Below, one piece after another: positions 7,588-16,303 of a stretch of DNA of 56,311 bases. This stretch comes from Photobacterium marinum. GTDB lineage: Bacteria; Pseudomonadota; Gammaproteobacteria; Enterobacterales; Vibrionaceae. The notes beneath the pieces were generated by a model, which made no database searches, was not told where the DNA came from, and saw nothing but the letters and a program-made list of their open reading frames with translations. Position 1 is the stretch's first letter. The number at the start of each line of letters is the position of its first letter. Location: the NCBI RefSeq assembly GCF_000331515.1, contig NZ_AMZO01000009.1, positions 1-56,311 of the forward strand. Direction: 5' to 3'. The translations under genes and the position numbers were made by a program.

Positions 7588-8853
7588 ATGAAAGAGCACG
7601 ATACTAAAGAGGCAAAATACGTTGTCATTGTAGATCCATTTTCGACCAGTAATGTCCTTGCTAAGGAACTTAAAGGTCGAGGATATAAGAGTATTGCCTT
7701 AATATCAAAAAATAAGATCCCGGATGTTTTTTCTGGTTCTTATGAGCGCGAAGACTTTATTCTTGAACTTCGTTTCAATGATAACTTTGAAGAAATTATC
7801 GGCATTTTAAAATCCCTTAATATCAAAGCCGTTATTTCCTGCCTTGAAACTAGCGTTGTACTGGCTGATAAAGTTGCCTATGAGCTAAATCTAAAAGGAA
7901 ACAATCCAAACAGCAGCAATTTACGACGCGACAAGTATAAAATGGGTGAAGCTTTAAGGCATGCTGGTTTAAGGGCTGTTAAACAGCAACTGGCGACGTC
8001 AAAAGAAGAAGTCTATGATTGGCTGGAAGAGCATAAAAAATTCCCTGTTGTAGTCAAACCTGTTAAATCAGCGGGCTCTGATAGTGTCGTGATTTGTCAC
8101 AACCTTGCTGAAGTGGATTTAGCCTGTAATGACATCCTGGGTTCAACAAATAAACTTGAAGAAAGTAATACTGAAGTACTAATTCAAGAGTTTTTGGCGG
8201 GTAACGAGTATGTTGTCGACACGGTAACATTAGATGGTTATACCGTTACTACAAACGTTTTTGTTTATGAAAAGACGCTTGCTAATGGTGCTGATTTTGT
8301 ATATCGCGCAATCAGAGCTCTGGATCGTGATTCACGAATAGCCAAACAGCTAATTAAATATAATGATGAAGTATTAAAGGCTGTAGGTGTTGAACATGGT
8401 GCAGGGCACAGTGAAATTATTATTGAAAATGATGAGCCATGCTTAGTTGAAGTAGGTGCTCGCTTGCATGGCGGAAATATTCCGACAGTAGTTCAGAAAT
8501 GTGCGCCTTGGTCTCAAATCGAACTTCTTCTTGATTCTCATCTGGATACTGCTGAGTTTTATAGAAAAATGGATTCAGGATTAAATATGGAAAAAAATAT
8601 TCTGATTCATTTTTATATTTCCAATAAAGAAGGTACGGTCAAAAAAATCAATGAAAGAGCAAATATTTCATCATTGTCTTCTTTTATTGATGCAATATGG
8701 TATGTGGATGTTGGTAAGCATATAAATAAAACTATCGATCTCTATACTTGTCCATTAAAAGTCATTTTAGCAAATGAAGATGAAGATAAGTTATTAGAAG
8801 ATAGAGATACCCTTATTTCTATGGAAAAAGCTGACACAGTTTTTGTCATCTAA
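7588..8853 (+). CDS. ATP-grasp carboxylate-amine ligase
   Basis: A 421-aa ATP-grasp enzyme (PF13535-type, as in L-amino-acid ligases). It has an N-terminal Rossmann-like region (about 10-110), the ATP-grasp core with FPVVVKPVKSAGSDSV (about 152-167), VLIQEFLAGNEYVVD (about 194-208) and the metal-binding HSEIIIENDEPCLVEVGARLHGG (about 274-296), then a C-terminal lid region. Such enzymes activate a carboxylate as acyl phosphate and join it to an amine, usually forming a peptide or amide bond. Its position in the cluster points to building a dipeptide or amide, possibly with the diaminobutyrate made by the aminotransferase at 12898. Substrates are inferred only. AAGGA precedes the ATG. Confidence 0.88.
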   Translation: MKEHDTKEAKYVVIVDPFSTSNVLAKELKGRGYKSIALISKNKIPDVFSGSYEREDFILELRFNDNFEEIIGILKSLNIKAVISCLETSVVLADKVAYELNLKGNNPNSSNLRRDKYKMGEALRHAGLRAVKQQLATSKEEVYDWLEEHKKFPVVVKPVKSAGSDSVVICHNLAEVDLACNDILGSTNKLEESNTEVLIQEFLAGNEYVVDTVTLDGYTVTTNVFVYEKTLANGADFVYRAIRALDRDSRIAKQLIKYNDEVLKAVGVEHGAGHSEIIIENDEPCLVEVGARLHGGNIPTVVQKCAPWSQIELLLDSHLDTAEFYRKMDSGLNMEKNILIHFYISNKEGTVKKINERANISSLSSFIDAIWYVDVGKHINKTIDLYTCPLKVILANEDEDKLLEDRDTLISMEKADTVFVI

Positions 8854-8936
8854 CGTTATATAACGTGTATTTTTATATTTTTATTAAATTTTGTGTGTTC
8901 CACATTTTAAGTAATTTGAAATAGGAGGATTTTACT

Positions 8937-9521
8937 ATGGGTAAAGTTGCGGTATTAACCAATGATCTTCAATATGAGTTGGTGGAAAAAAACCAAAAGC
9001 GAATTGATGCTGTAGAAAGTATGAAAGAAAGTTTTGTTTCTTTTATGAATCAGATTCGTGAAATGGGACATCATGTAGTTCACTTACAATTGGTTAATTT
9101 GCCTGACGACCCAAATGCTGAGTGGTATGGCGATCATCTACCAGTACAAAAAGGTTCAAAAGGTGCTGAAGTCCTGAGCGACTTTTTGGACTCGTCAGAT
9201 ATTGTTGTGGAAAAAAATAAGGACAGTGGCTTCTACGAAACAGAACTCGACACAGTGCTTAAAAAATTGGATGTTGACACTGTTATCATCACAGGAATGC
9301 AAACTCAAATATGTGTTCAGACAACGGCTGCTGATGCTTTCTTCCGTGGATATAACGTATGGGTTCCTGAAGATGGTGTTGTTTCAGCTAATCCTGAAGA
9401 TAAAGAGCGTGCTCTAACTTGGTTGGATGGTTACTGCGCAACAGTATCTGATTGTGAAACCATAATTAAGTCACTTAGTGAAAGCGGAAGCCTTCCTCGT
9501 AAAGAAGTAAAAATTCCCTAA
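8937..9521 (+). CDS. Isochorismatase-fold cysteine hydrolase
   Basis: A 194-aa protein of the isochorismatase-like superfamily. The Asp-Lys-Cys triad is present: D10 (TNDLQ), K93 or K95 (VEKNKDSGF) and C126 (GMQTQICVQTTA, with the usual cis-peptide and oxyanion context). Relatives include nicotinamidase, N-carbamoylsarcosine amidase and ureidoacrylate hydrolase, all acting on amide or carbamoyl carbons. Next to hypE/hypF this suggests hydrolysis of an amide or N-carbamoyl intermediate, or self-protection, but that is inference. AGGAGG lies 8 nt before ATG 8937. Confidence 0.88.
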   Translation: MGKVAVLTNDLQYELVEKNQKRIDAVESMKESFVSFMNQIREMGHHVVHLQLVNLPDDPNAEWYGDHLPVQKGSKGAEVLSDFLDSSDIVVEKNKDSGFYETELDTVLKKLDVDTVIITGMQTQICVQTTAADAFFRGYNVWVPEDGVVSANPEDKERALTWLDGYCATVSDCETIIKSLSESGSLPRKEVKIP

Positions 9522-9542
9522 ATAAAGTTAAGGAGAACTTAC

Positions 9543-10556
9543 GTGGAAGAACTTGCATTTATCGAATTGGATCACGGTACCGGAGCTAAATTGAGTCAAG
9601 ACTTGATTGATATGATTACGTCGACTCTTGAAGATGTTCATCTTGGCAAAATGGAAGATAGCGCCATTCTTCCAATGAATGCTTCTCAAATTGCAATGAC
9701 GACTGATTCTTTTGTTGTAGCGCCCCCTTTCTTTGGTAATGGCGATATTGGCAAAATTGCTGTTGCAGGCACTGTTAATGATCTTGCAGTTATGGGGGCA
9801 AAACCGCTTTACCTGACTCTGGCAATGATTATTGAAGAAGGTTTCCCTATTAGGGACCTGAAGAGAATTGTTTCATCTGTGCGAGAAGCAGCAAGGGAAG
9901 CGAAAGTTAAAATTGTTGCCGGTGACACCAAGGTTGTAGCAAAAGGCGAAGCAGACAAGATTTTTCTAAACACTGCTGGAGTGGGGATATTTGAGCGTGA
10001 GCCGCTTAGTACCTCGAAGGTTTCTGCAGGCGATAAGATGATCTTGAGCAGCAACATTGGTGATCATTCTATCCACCTGCTTTCAATTCGGGAAGGTCTT
10101 GGTTATGAAAGTCGGGTACTGAGTGATTGTGCTCCGTTAAATAACCATATTGATAAATTACTTTCTTCAAAGTTAGGCGAGAGTGTTATGTCTATCCGAG
10201 ATGTAACACGAGGTGGGCTGGCTGAAGTCATGCACGAGTTTAGTCAGAAAACGGGAAGAGTGATTGCTTGCAATGAAGATGCTTTGCCGATTCGTCTTGA
10301 GACCGAAATGGCTGCAGATATGTTGGGTGTCAATCCGATTCATTTGGCCAATGAGGGGTGTTTGTGCATGTTTGTTAAACCTGACATGGCCGACGAAGTT
10401 GTCGCTTTTCTAAGAGAGTTTGAACACTTTAAGAATGCATGTGTTATCGGAGAGGTTACCAAAACGACCGGTACAGGTGTTCTTATGAGTAAAAAAGACG
10501 GCATGACTTATGAGCTTGAGCAGCTTATTGGTGCTGAGCTTCCACGACTTTGTTAA
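9543..10556 (+). CDS. hypE: HypE-type carbamoyl dehydratase, outside a hydrogenase locus
   Basis: 337 aa, the same length as HypE of hydrogenase maturation. HypE accepts a carbamoyl group from HypF on its C-terminal Cys and dehydrates it with ATP to an enzyme-bound thiocyanate. The hallmarks are kept: HGTGAKL near the N-terminus, TTDSFVV, AGDTKVVAKGEADKIFLNTAG (ATP/Mg loop), DVTRGGLAEVMHEF, ANEGCL, and the C-terminal PRLC with Cys337 last. It starts at GTG 9543, 7 nt after AAGGAG. Downstream is hypF. No hypA/B/C/D or hydrogenase subunit is near, so the cyano group may be destined for a small molecule rather than iron. Confidence 0.92.
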   Translation: MEELAFIELDHGTGAKLSQDLIDMITSTLEDVHLGKMEDSAILPMNASQIAMTTDSFVVAPPFFGNGDIGKIAVAGTVNDLAVMGAKPLYLTLAMIIEEGFPIRDLKRIVSSVREAAREAKVKIVAGDTKVVAKGEADKIFLNTAGVGIFEREPLSTSKVSAGDKMILSSNIGDHSIHLLSIREGLGYESRVLSDCAPLNNHIDKLLSSKLGESVMSIRDVTRGGLAEVMHEFSQKTGRVIACNEDALPIRLETEMAADMLGVNPIHLANEGCLCMFVKPDMADEVVAFLREFEHFKNACVIGEVTKTTGTGVLMSKKDGMTYELEQLIGAELPRLC

Positions 10557-10585
10557 TACAAAACATCTTTAAATACTATTAACTG

Positions 10586-12898
10586 ATGCGCATGAAAATT
10601 CATCAACAATTAAGAGTTAATGGTGTGGTTCAAGGGGTCGGTTTTAGACCCTTTGTTCATAAAATCGCACTAGAAAATAACCTCAAAGGCTGGGTTCTGA
10701 ATGACTCGCAAGGTGTTCTCATTGAGTTGCAGGGAACACAGGAACAATACGAGCGATTTAAATCACAATTAAAGAATGATCTTCCGGCAATGGCTGAAAT
10801 CACTTATTTAAAAGAGTTCAGTGTTGAATCGGGTGATGAATTTAGTGAGTTTGAAATTCGTCAAAGTAATAGCAATCTCGATAATATCACTATTGTTCCA
10901 TCTGATGCTGATGTTTGCGAAGACTGCCTGAATGAATTGTTTGATGAAAATGATCGTCGTTATAACTATCCATTTATAAACTGTACTAATTGTGGGCCAC
11001 GATTCTCGATTATTCATGACATGCCTTACGATCGTAAGCAAACAACGATGTCAAAATTCCCGATGTGTCCCGATTGTTATACCGAATATACTGATATTTC
11101 TGATCGTCGGTATCATGCTCAACCTAATGCATGCCCGACATGCGGTCCATCAGTATGGATGAGCTTAAATGATGGGGAAGCGATTTCAACCGAGGATCCT
11201 ATCGCCTATTGTCGGGATATGCTTGTCGCAGGGAAAATTATTGCTGTCAAATCAGTAGGAGGCTTTCATTTAGCGGTCAATGCGGCCGACGAGGATGCTG
11301 TTAATACATTACGACAAAGAAAAAAACGTGATAATAAACCATTTGCTCTGATGGCCAAAAATCTCAACAGAGTCAGAGATTTTTGTCATGTAAGTCAAAA
11401 GGAACAGGAATATCTGCAATCGGTGAAAAAACCGATCGTAGTACTTAAAAAGCGCAGTGATTGTCGGCTTCCGGATGTTATTGCGCCATCCAATCCTTCT
11501 CTTGGAATAATGCTACCTTCAGCTCCGTTGCATCACCTTTTGCTTCAGGATGAACGTATTCCTGCACTAATAATGACCAGTGCGAATACTTCCGGGCAGC
11601 CAATTGTTTATGAGAATGATCGGGCACTGGATGAGTTGAAGCATATTGCGGATGGGTATCTTTTACATAACCGAGATATTTATACACGTGTTGATGACTC
11701 ATTACTAAAGGTTGTAAAAACACGTTGTGGTGATGACTTGGTGACATTAATCCGTCGATCCCGCGGATTTGCTCCAGCTCCTATTATGTCTAATAAGTCG
11801 CTTCGGAAGATTATTGCATCCGGTGCAGAGTTGAAGACAACGCTCGCTCTGACGAAAAATAATAATGTCTATTTGAGCCAGCATATTGGTGACTTAAAAA
11901 ACGATCACACTTATGAAGCGCATTCTCAATGTGCACAAAAGCTGACTGGCTTATTTGAGATAAAACCTGAAGCGTGGGCGGTTGATTTACATCCTCATTT
12001 TCGTATGACCAGGACGATAGAGTCCCAGTCGGAACTTCCGGTTATTAAGGTTCAGCACCATCATGCTCACATGGCTTCCTGTATGGGTGAAAATAACCTG
12101 GAAGGATCCACTATCGGCGTTATTTTTGACGGTACCGGCTATGGCACTGACGGTAGTATCTGGGGTGGTGAATTTTTACTTGGGGATTACAACTCATTTG
12201 AACGTGCTGCCAGTATCAAGAGTTTCAATCTGCTTGGTGGAGATAAAGCCGTAAAAGAGCCTTATCGAGTGGCGTTGAGCCTGCTATATGAAACGTTTGG
12301 TGAAGAATGCAAACAACTGCAACTCCCTTGCTTTAGTTTCTTATCTGACCAGGATGTGCATGTCTTAGTACGTATGGCAGAAAGAAAAATAAACAGTTTC
12401 ACGACAACGAGTATGGGACGTTTATTTGATGGCATATCAGCATTACTAAATCTTCGTACCGTCATTGAGTATGAGGCTCAGGCTGCAATCGAACTTGAGG
12501 GAGTGTTAGAAAGAACACTGGATATGGCTGAGCCTTATTCATATGAAATTAACGACTCCGAAGGTATTCATCAGTTTGACTACCGACCAATGATTAAAGA
12601 GCTCGTGTCAGATGTTATATCGAATCACGTATCGACAGCGATTATTTCGCGAAGGTTTCATAGCACCATAGTGATGGCAGTTTGCGAAATGTGTGAATTG
12701 CTTGCGAAAGAGCACGCGACTCGCCAGGTCGTATTGTCCGGTGGTGTGTTTATGAATGAGTTTATTTTGGCCAATACCTACACAGAGCTAAAACATCGAG
12801 ATCTTAACGTGTACGTCCAGCAAAAAGTCCCTTCAAATGACGGCGGTATTTCATTAGGGCAAGCCTTTGTTGCAAATGCAAAAATGGAGTCAAAGTGA
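10586..12898 (+). CDS. hypF: HypF-type carbamoyltransferase, outside a hydrogenase locus
   Basis: 770 aa with all HypF domains in order: acylphosphatase (about 5-95, VQGVGFRPF at 15-23), a double zinc finger with eight Cys (111/114, 133/136, 161/164, 183/186), a YrdC-like carbamoyl-adenylate domain (about 205-390, including KSVGGFHLAVNA and RKKRDNKPFALM) and a Kae1-like transferase domain (about 410-765) with the metal-site HHHAHMASC. HypF converts carbamoyl phosphate and ATP to carbamoyl adenylate and passes the carbamoyl to the C-terminal Cys of HypE. No clear Shine-Dalgarno precedes ATG 10586, 29 nt after hypE. Nothing suggests degeneration. Confidence 0.94.
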   Translation: MRMKIHQQLRVNGVVQGVGFRPFVHKIALENNLKGWVLNDSQGVLIELQGTQEQYERFKSQLKNDLPAMAEITYLKEFSVESGDEFSEFEIRQSNSNLDNITIVPSDADVCEDCLNELFDENDRRYNYPFINCTNCGPRFSIIHDMPYDRKQTTMSKFPMCPDCYTEYTDISDRRYHAQPNACPTCGPSVWMSLNDGEAISTEDPIAYCRDMLVAGKIIAVKSVGGFHLAVNAADEDAVNTLRQRKKRDNKPFALMAKNLNRVRDFCHVSQKEQEYLQSVKKPIVVLKKRSDCRLPDVIAPSNPSLGIMLPSAPLHHLLLQDERIPALIMTSANTSGQPIVYENDRALDELKHIADGYLLHNRDIYTRVDDSLLKVVKTRCGDDLVTLIRRSRGFAPAPIMSNKSLRKIIASGAELKTTLALTKNNNVYLSQHIGDLKNDHTYEAHSQCAQKLTGLFEIKPEAWAVDLHPHFRMTRTIESQSELPVIKVQHHHAHMASCMGENNLEGSTIGVIFDGTGYGTDGSIWGGEFLLGDYNSFERAASIKSFNLLGGDKAVKEPYRVALSLLYETFGEECKQLQLPCFSFLSDQDVHVLVRMAERKINSFTTTSMGRLFDGISALLNLRTVIEYEAQAAIELEGVLERTLDMAEPYSYEINDSEGIHQFDYRPMIKELVSDVISNHVSTAIISRRFHSTIVMAVCEMCELLAKEHATRQVVLSGGVFMNEFILANTYTELKHRDLNVYVQQKVPSNDGGISLGQAFVANAKMESK

Positions 12899-14241
12899 TG
12901 GATGCAAATTGTTCAACTGAAACGACAAATGATCTTCTGCGTCAATATGAAATTGAGTCAAATGCAAGAACATACTCAAGAGTGGTTTGCAGCAATATAA
13001 CCGCAGGAACCGGATCTGTTATATCAGATAATGAAGAAAATTACTTTATCGACTGCCTTGCAGGTGCAGGTACTCTGGCATTAGGACATAACCATCCTGC
13101 CGTTATTAAAGACCTTAAAGAATTCCTGAATAGCGGGCAAATTCTTCACGGGCTGGATTTTGTTACGCCAATAAAAAGAAGATTTAGTGAAACCGTGTTA
13201 TCACTATTTCCGTCTAAGTGGCGAGATGAATTAAAAATGCATTACTGTGGCCCATCGGGAGCCGATGCGACAGAAGCTGCAATCAAACTGTTCAAGACCG
13301 CGACAGGAAGACGTTCCGTTATTGCTTTTCATGGGGCTTATCATGGAATGACTAATGGCTCGATGTCTCTGACAGGTAATACCGCAATCAAAGAACCTGT
13401 GCCTAATTTGATGCCGGATGTACATTTTCTTCCGTTTCCGTATCAATACAGAAGTCCATATGGTGTAGATAGCGAATCAACCATTGATGTATCACTACAC
13501 CATATCAGAAGCACCCTTTCAGATCCTAATAGTGGGATCACTAAGCCGGCAGCCGTTATTGTCGAAGCTATCCAAGGGGAGGGGGGCTGTATTCCTGCTC
13601 CTGCCAGGTGGCTAAAAGGGCTGAGTAAGATATGTAAAGATTTGGACATACCTTTAATCCTCGATGAGATCCAGAGTGGTATCGGGCGTACAGGGGATAT
13701 GTTTGCTTTCGAAGAGTCTGGCATTCAGCCCGATGCTATTTTGATATCAAAAGCGGTAGGTGGCGGATTGCCGATGTCATTAGTTGTCTATAACCGAAAA
13801 TATGACAGTTGGGCTCCTGGTGCACATACAGGAACGTTTCGGGGAAACCAACTCGCAATGGTTGCCGGATGTACAACTCTTGACATCATTAAAGGCGAAA
13901 CATTCCTTAAGAAGTGCCGTGAAAAAGGGATGCTGTTTAAAAATCTTCTTTATGATCTTCAGAGCCAGTACAAGTGCATAGGTGACGTCAGGGGACGAGG
14001 TTTGATGCTAGGTATCGAGCTTGTTTATCCATATGAAGCCAATGAGCTTGGTGACTATTTGCCGGATGGAAACTTAGCTAAAAGAATAAAGAAATACTGT
14101 TTTGATCATGGCTTAATTATTGAAACAGGTGGCCGGGATGATTCAGTTATTAGGTTTTTACCACCTTTAAATATAAAAAGAGAAGAGATTATCGAAGCGG
14201 TAAGAACGCTGGAGGATGCTCTTCACAACGAGCAAAACTAA
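12898..14241 (+). CDS. Class III aminotransferase, diaminobutyrate-2-oxoglutarate type
   Basis: 447 aa, PLP-dependent fold type I. The N-terminal ESNARTYSRV, FIDCLAGAGTLALGHNHP, YCGPSGADATEAAIKL and HAGTFRGNQLAM-like (HTGTFRGNQLAM) stretches match L-2,4-diaminobutyrate:2-oxoglutarate aminotransferases (Dat/EctB/PvdH group); the PLP lysine is in ISKAVGGG (about K285). The expected reaction is aspartate semialdehyde plus glutamate to diaminobutyrate plus 2-oxoglutarate. GGAG lies 8 nt before ATG 12898, which overlaps the hypF stop (TGATG); a GTG at 12895 is the alternative. No ectA/ectC or siderophore genes are near, so its product probably feeds the local pathway. Confidence 0.9.
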   Translation: MDANCSTETTNDLLRQYEIESNARTYSRVVCSNITAGTGSVISDNEENYFIDCLAGAGTLALGHNHPAVIKDLKEFLNSGQILHGLDFVTPIKRRFSETVLSLFPSKWRDELKMHYCGPSGADATEAAIKLFKTATGRRSVIAFHGAYHGMTNGSMSLTGNTAIKEPVPNLMPDVHFLPFPYQYRSPYGVDSESTIDVSLHHIRSTLSDPNSGITKPAAVIVEAIQGEGGCIPAPARWLKGLSKICKDLDIPLILDEIQSGIGRTGDMFAFEESGIQPDAILISKAVGGGLPMSLVVYNRKYDSWAPGAHTGTFRGNQLAMVAGCTTLDIIKGETFLKKCREKGMLFKNLLYDLQSQYKCIGDVRGRGLMLGIELVYPYEANELGDYLPDGNLAKRIKKYCFDHGLIIETGGRDDSVIRFLPPLNIKREEIIEAVRTLEDALHNEQN

Positions 14242-14275
14242 CTGAAGTTTAATTTATGTACACTGGAGAGGCTAA

Positions 14276-15247
14276 ATGAGCCAGGGATCTCAAAACCATA
14301 TAAAGGCAGGTATCTGCTACATTTTGACGTTTAATCTTTTATCGGGAATACAAGGGGTGTATTTATCTGGTCTTCTTCAGGACTCAGATCTATTTGCCAC
14401 ACTGGCGATTACCTTTTCCTTTGTAAGTTTGTTTTTTGTTGCGGTTTCAGTCAAGAAATCTAACCGTGATCAAAACAAACCCGCACCAAAGGTAAATATG
14501 GCGAATGTTATTGGCCTTAACATCGCTACGGCCGGTAGCTGGGTTGGTTTCTTTGCCGCTCTTAAATATATTGAGCCTGCGGTGGTCTCGGCTCTTGCAA
14601 ATGCAGTCGGACCGCTGCTGACCCTTTTTGTCACTGTATATGTGTTGCGATCTGACAAGATCACAAAAGGTCAAGCAATCGCAGCTGTGGGTGTGTTGCT
14701 GTTTATGGGATTAATCATTAATTCGACAATCAGTAAAACAGAGACGATGACATCTATCGGAGTGGACACTTCACTGCTTGGAGTATTGATGGCCCTTTTG
14801 TGTGGATTGTCTATGGTTATGAATACTATTTTTTCCAAGAGATTGAATAATCAAGGCGTACAACCGCATCAGATTATGACATTCCGCTTTGTATTAATAA
14901 TAATCATCGGAGCTGCGGTTGCAGGATTTGATGTGGTTTATCAAACATTACAAAATTATTGGTTGGCCCTATTACTGGTCGCAATTTTGGGTAATGTTAT
15001 ACCTCTTTACCTACTGCAAATTGGTATTAGTAAAACACCACCTTTGATTGTATCTAATTGTTTAGTTGTTGCTCCTTTGTTTTATTTTGTTTCTCAACAA
15101 TTTAGCGACAGGATTAGTTTTTCATTAGAAACACTTCTCTATATATGCGGTTCTTTAGTGTGTATTGCCATTGGCGTTATAGCTAAATCTAAAGCGGTTG
15201 AGAGTACTTCCGCCTCTCCGGACAGTGCACAACTGGCAAAATCGTAA
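14276..15247 (+). CDS. EamA/DMT-family transporter
   Basis: A 323-aa membrane protein with about ten hydrophobic segments in two repeated EamA halves (about 10-150 and 170-305), typical of drug/metabolite transporters that export amino acids or small metabolites (RhtA/YdcZ type). Polar, basic loops such as VKKSNRDQNKP sit at expected cytoplasmic positions, and the tail is Ser/Ala-rich. It ends the hypEF operon, 34 nt after the aminotransferase, with GGAGAGG before the ATG and a terminator after. It is the likely exporter of the pathway product. Confidence 0.88.
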   Translation: MSQGSQNHIKAGICYILTFNLLSGIQGVYLSGLLQDSDLFATLAITFSFVSLFFVAVSVKKSNRDQNKPAPKVNMANVIGLNIATAGSWVGFFAALKYIEPAVVSALANAVGPLLTLFVTVYVLRSDKITKGQAIAAVGVLLFMGLIINSTISKTETMTSIGVDTSLLGVLMALLCGLSMVMNTIFSKRLNNQGVQPHQIMTFRFVLIIIIGAAVAGFDVVYQTLQNYWLALLLVAILGNVIPLYLLQIGISKTPPLIVSNCLVVAPLFYFVSQQFSDRISFSLETLLYICGSLVCIAIGVIAKSKAVESTSASPDSAQLAKS

Positions 15248-15280
15248 TGTGACAGTGAATTATAATCGCTAATGGTTCAG

Positions 15281-15307
15281 AGCCGGTTTAATCTGAGACC
15301 GGCTTTG
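15281..15307 (+). terminator. Terminator of the hypEF-aminotransferase-EamA operon
   Basis: A 7-bp stem (AGCCGGT 15281-15287 with ACCGGCT 15298-15304) followed by TTGT, 34 bp past the transporter stop. The T-tract is short. Confidence 0.65.
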
Positions 15308-15339
15308 TCCATATCTCTCCTTACGGGGAGTCCTTCGGG

Positions 15340-16170
15340 TTAGTTTTCTAAATGCCCACTTACAACCGGTTTACCGTTATCATCTGTAATCATCAACACA
15401 TTTGAGTCTTTAACCAACAGTAATTCTGTCGGAAGTAATGCCGGGCGATTAAATTCAAAGGCTGCTTTTTTAACTGGTGAATTAAGGCTTGCCATTAATT
15501 GGCCGACCATATACATCCCATGAGCTATTGGCTTTTTATAGCCAAAAAGCCGAGACAGCAAACTGCAAAGGTGAATCGGATTGTAATCTCCCGAAATGTT
15601 GGCATATCTTCGTGACATCCTTGGGGTGATGACTGTTTTTATTACATGTCTTAAATTGGTCGGGCTGGCAAATTGGGTGTTCTTTTGCGGCCTTTTCGGT
15701 GCTGTACTTTGTCTGGTTCGAATCAGATAACGGCTTTGGTAACGGGCAACACGCAGGCCTTGTTGGGAGGTCAATTCGCCTGTCAACTCAAATTCAAAAC
15801 CCTTATCTATGTTGATTTGATCCGTGACGGTTAAAGAGAAGCTGTATTCTTCGGTCGGTTTTATTGCAGCAAAAGATTCAAATGAAATATAACGGTGAAC
15901 AATGCCCCTGAGCGTTAGTTTTGCTGCTTCCTGGTTAAGCAAAAAAAGTTGTGCTGGTTGTGTGGCGACAAATAGAAATGGGACTGGAACAGTGTCTGAA
16001 TTAAACCCTAAAAAGTGACAGTAGTTCTCCAGCTGGCTTTGGTTAAAGCGAAAACCTTTTACAACTAGTTGGATATTTTCCATTTTGTTCTGCTTGTTGC
16101 TCTTTAGCATTGCTTTCGTTAACAAGGAGGCTGAATTGGGCAAATCTGAGCTGTTAATCGTAATATTCAT
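15340..16170 (-). CDS. MaoC-like hydratase-domain protein
   Basis: A 276-aa protein. The C-terminal half holds a MaoC/(R)-hydratase hotdog signature: YANISGDYNPIH (Asp/His pair) followed by FGYKKPIAHGMYMVGQLM. The N-terminal half (about 60-165) looks like a second, degenerate hotdog, as in double-hotdog hydratases. Such proteins hydrate enoyl-CoA or enoyl-ACP. It is transcribed convergently with the hypEF operon and lies between that operon and a LysR gene, with no other fatty acid genes nearby, so the substrate is open. Confidence 0.8.
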   Translation of the reverse strand: MNITINSSDLPNSASLLTKAMLKSNKQNKMENIQLVVKGFRFNQSQLENYCHFLGFNSDTVPVPFLFVATQPAQLFLLNQEAAKLTLRGIVHRYISFESFAAIKPTEEYSFSLTVTDQINIDKGFEFELTGELTSQQGLRVARYQSRYLIRTRQSTAPKRPQKNTQFASPTNLRHVIKTVITPRMSRRYANISGDYNPIHLCSLLSRLFGYKKPIAHGMYMVGQLMASLNSPVKKAAFEFNRPALLPTELLLVKDSNVLMITDDNGKPVVSGHLEN

Positions 16171-16303
16171 TTCTTATTCTTACGCATATCCTATGCATGC
16201 AGGCATAAAAACTGATGCGGTAAATTACCATTAATTCAATGGTGGAAAAATGGTGAAATCAGACATATTCGAGTCTGTTAAATAGGCTTTTTCCAGTTCT
16301 GTT

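Noticed and set aside
12898..14241. Ectoine synthesis gene ectB
   Set aside because: The family fits, but ectA and ectC are absent and the neighbours are hypE/hypF, so ectoine synthesis is not supported.
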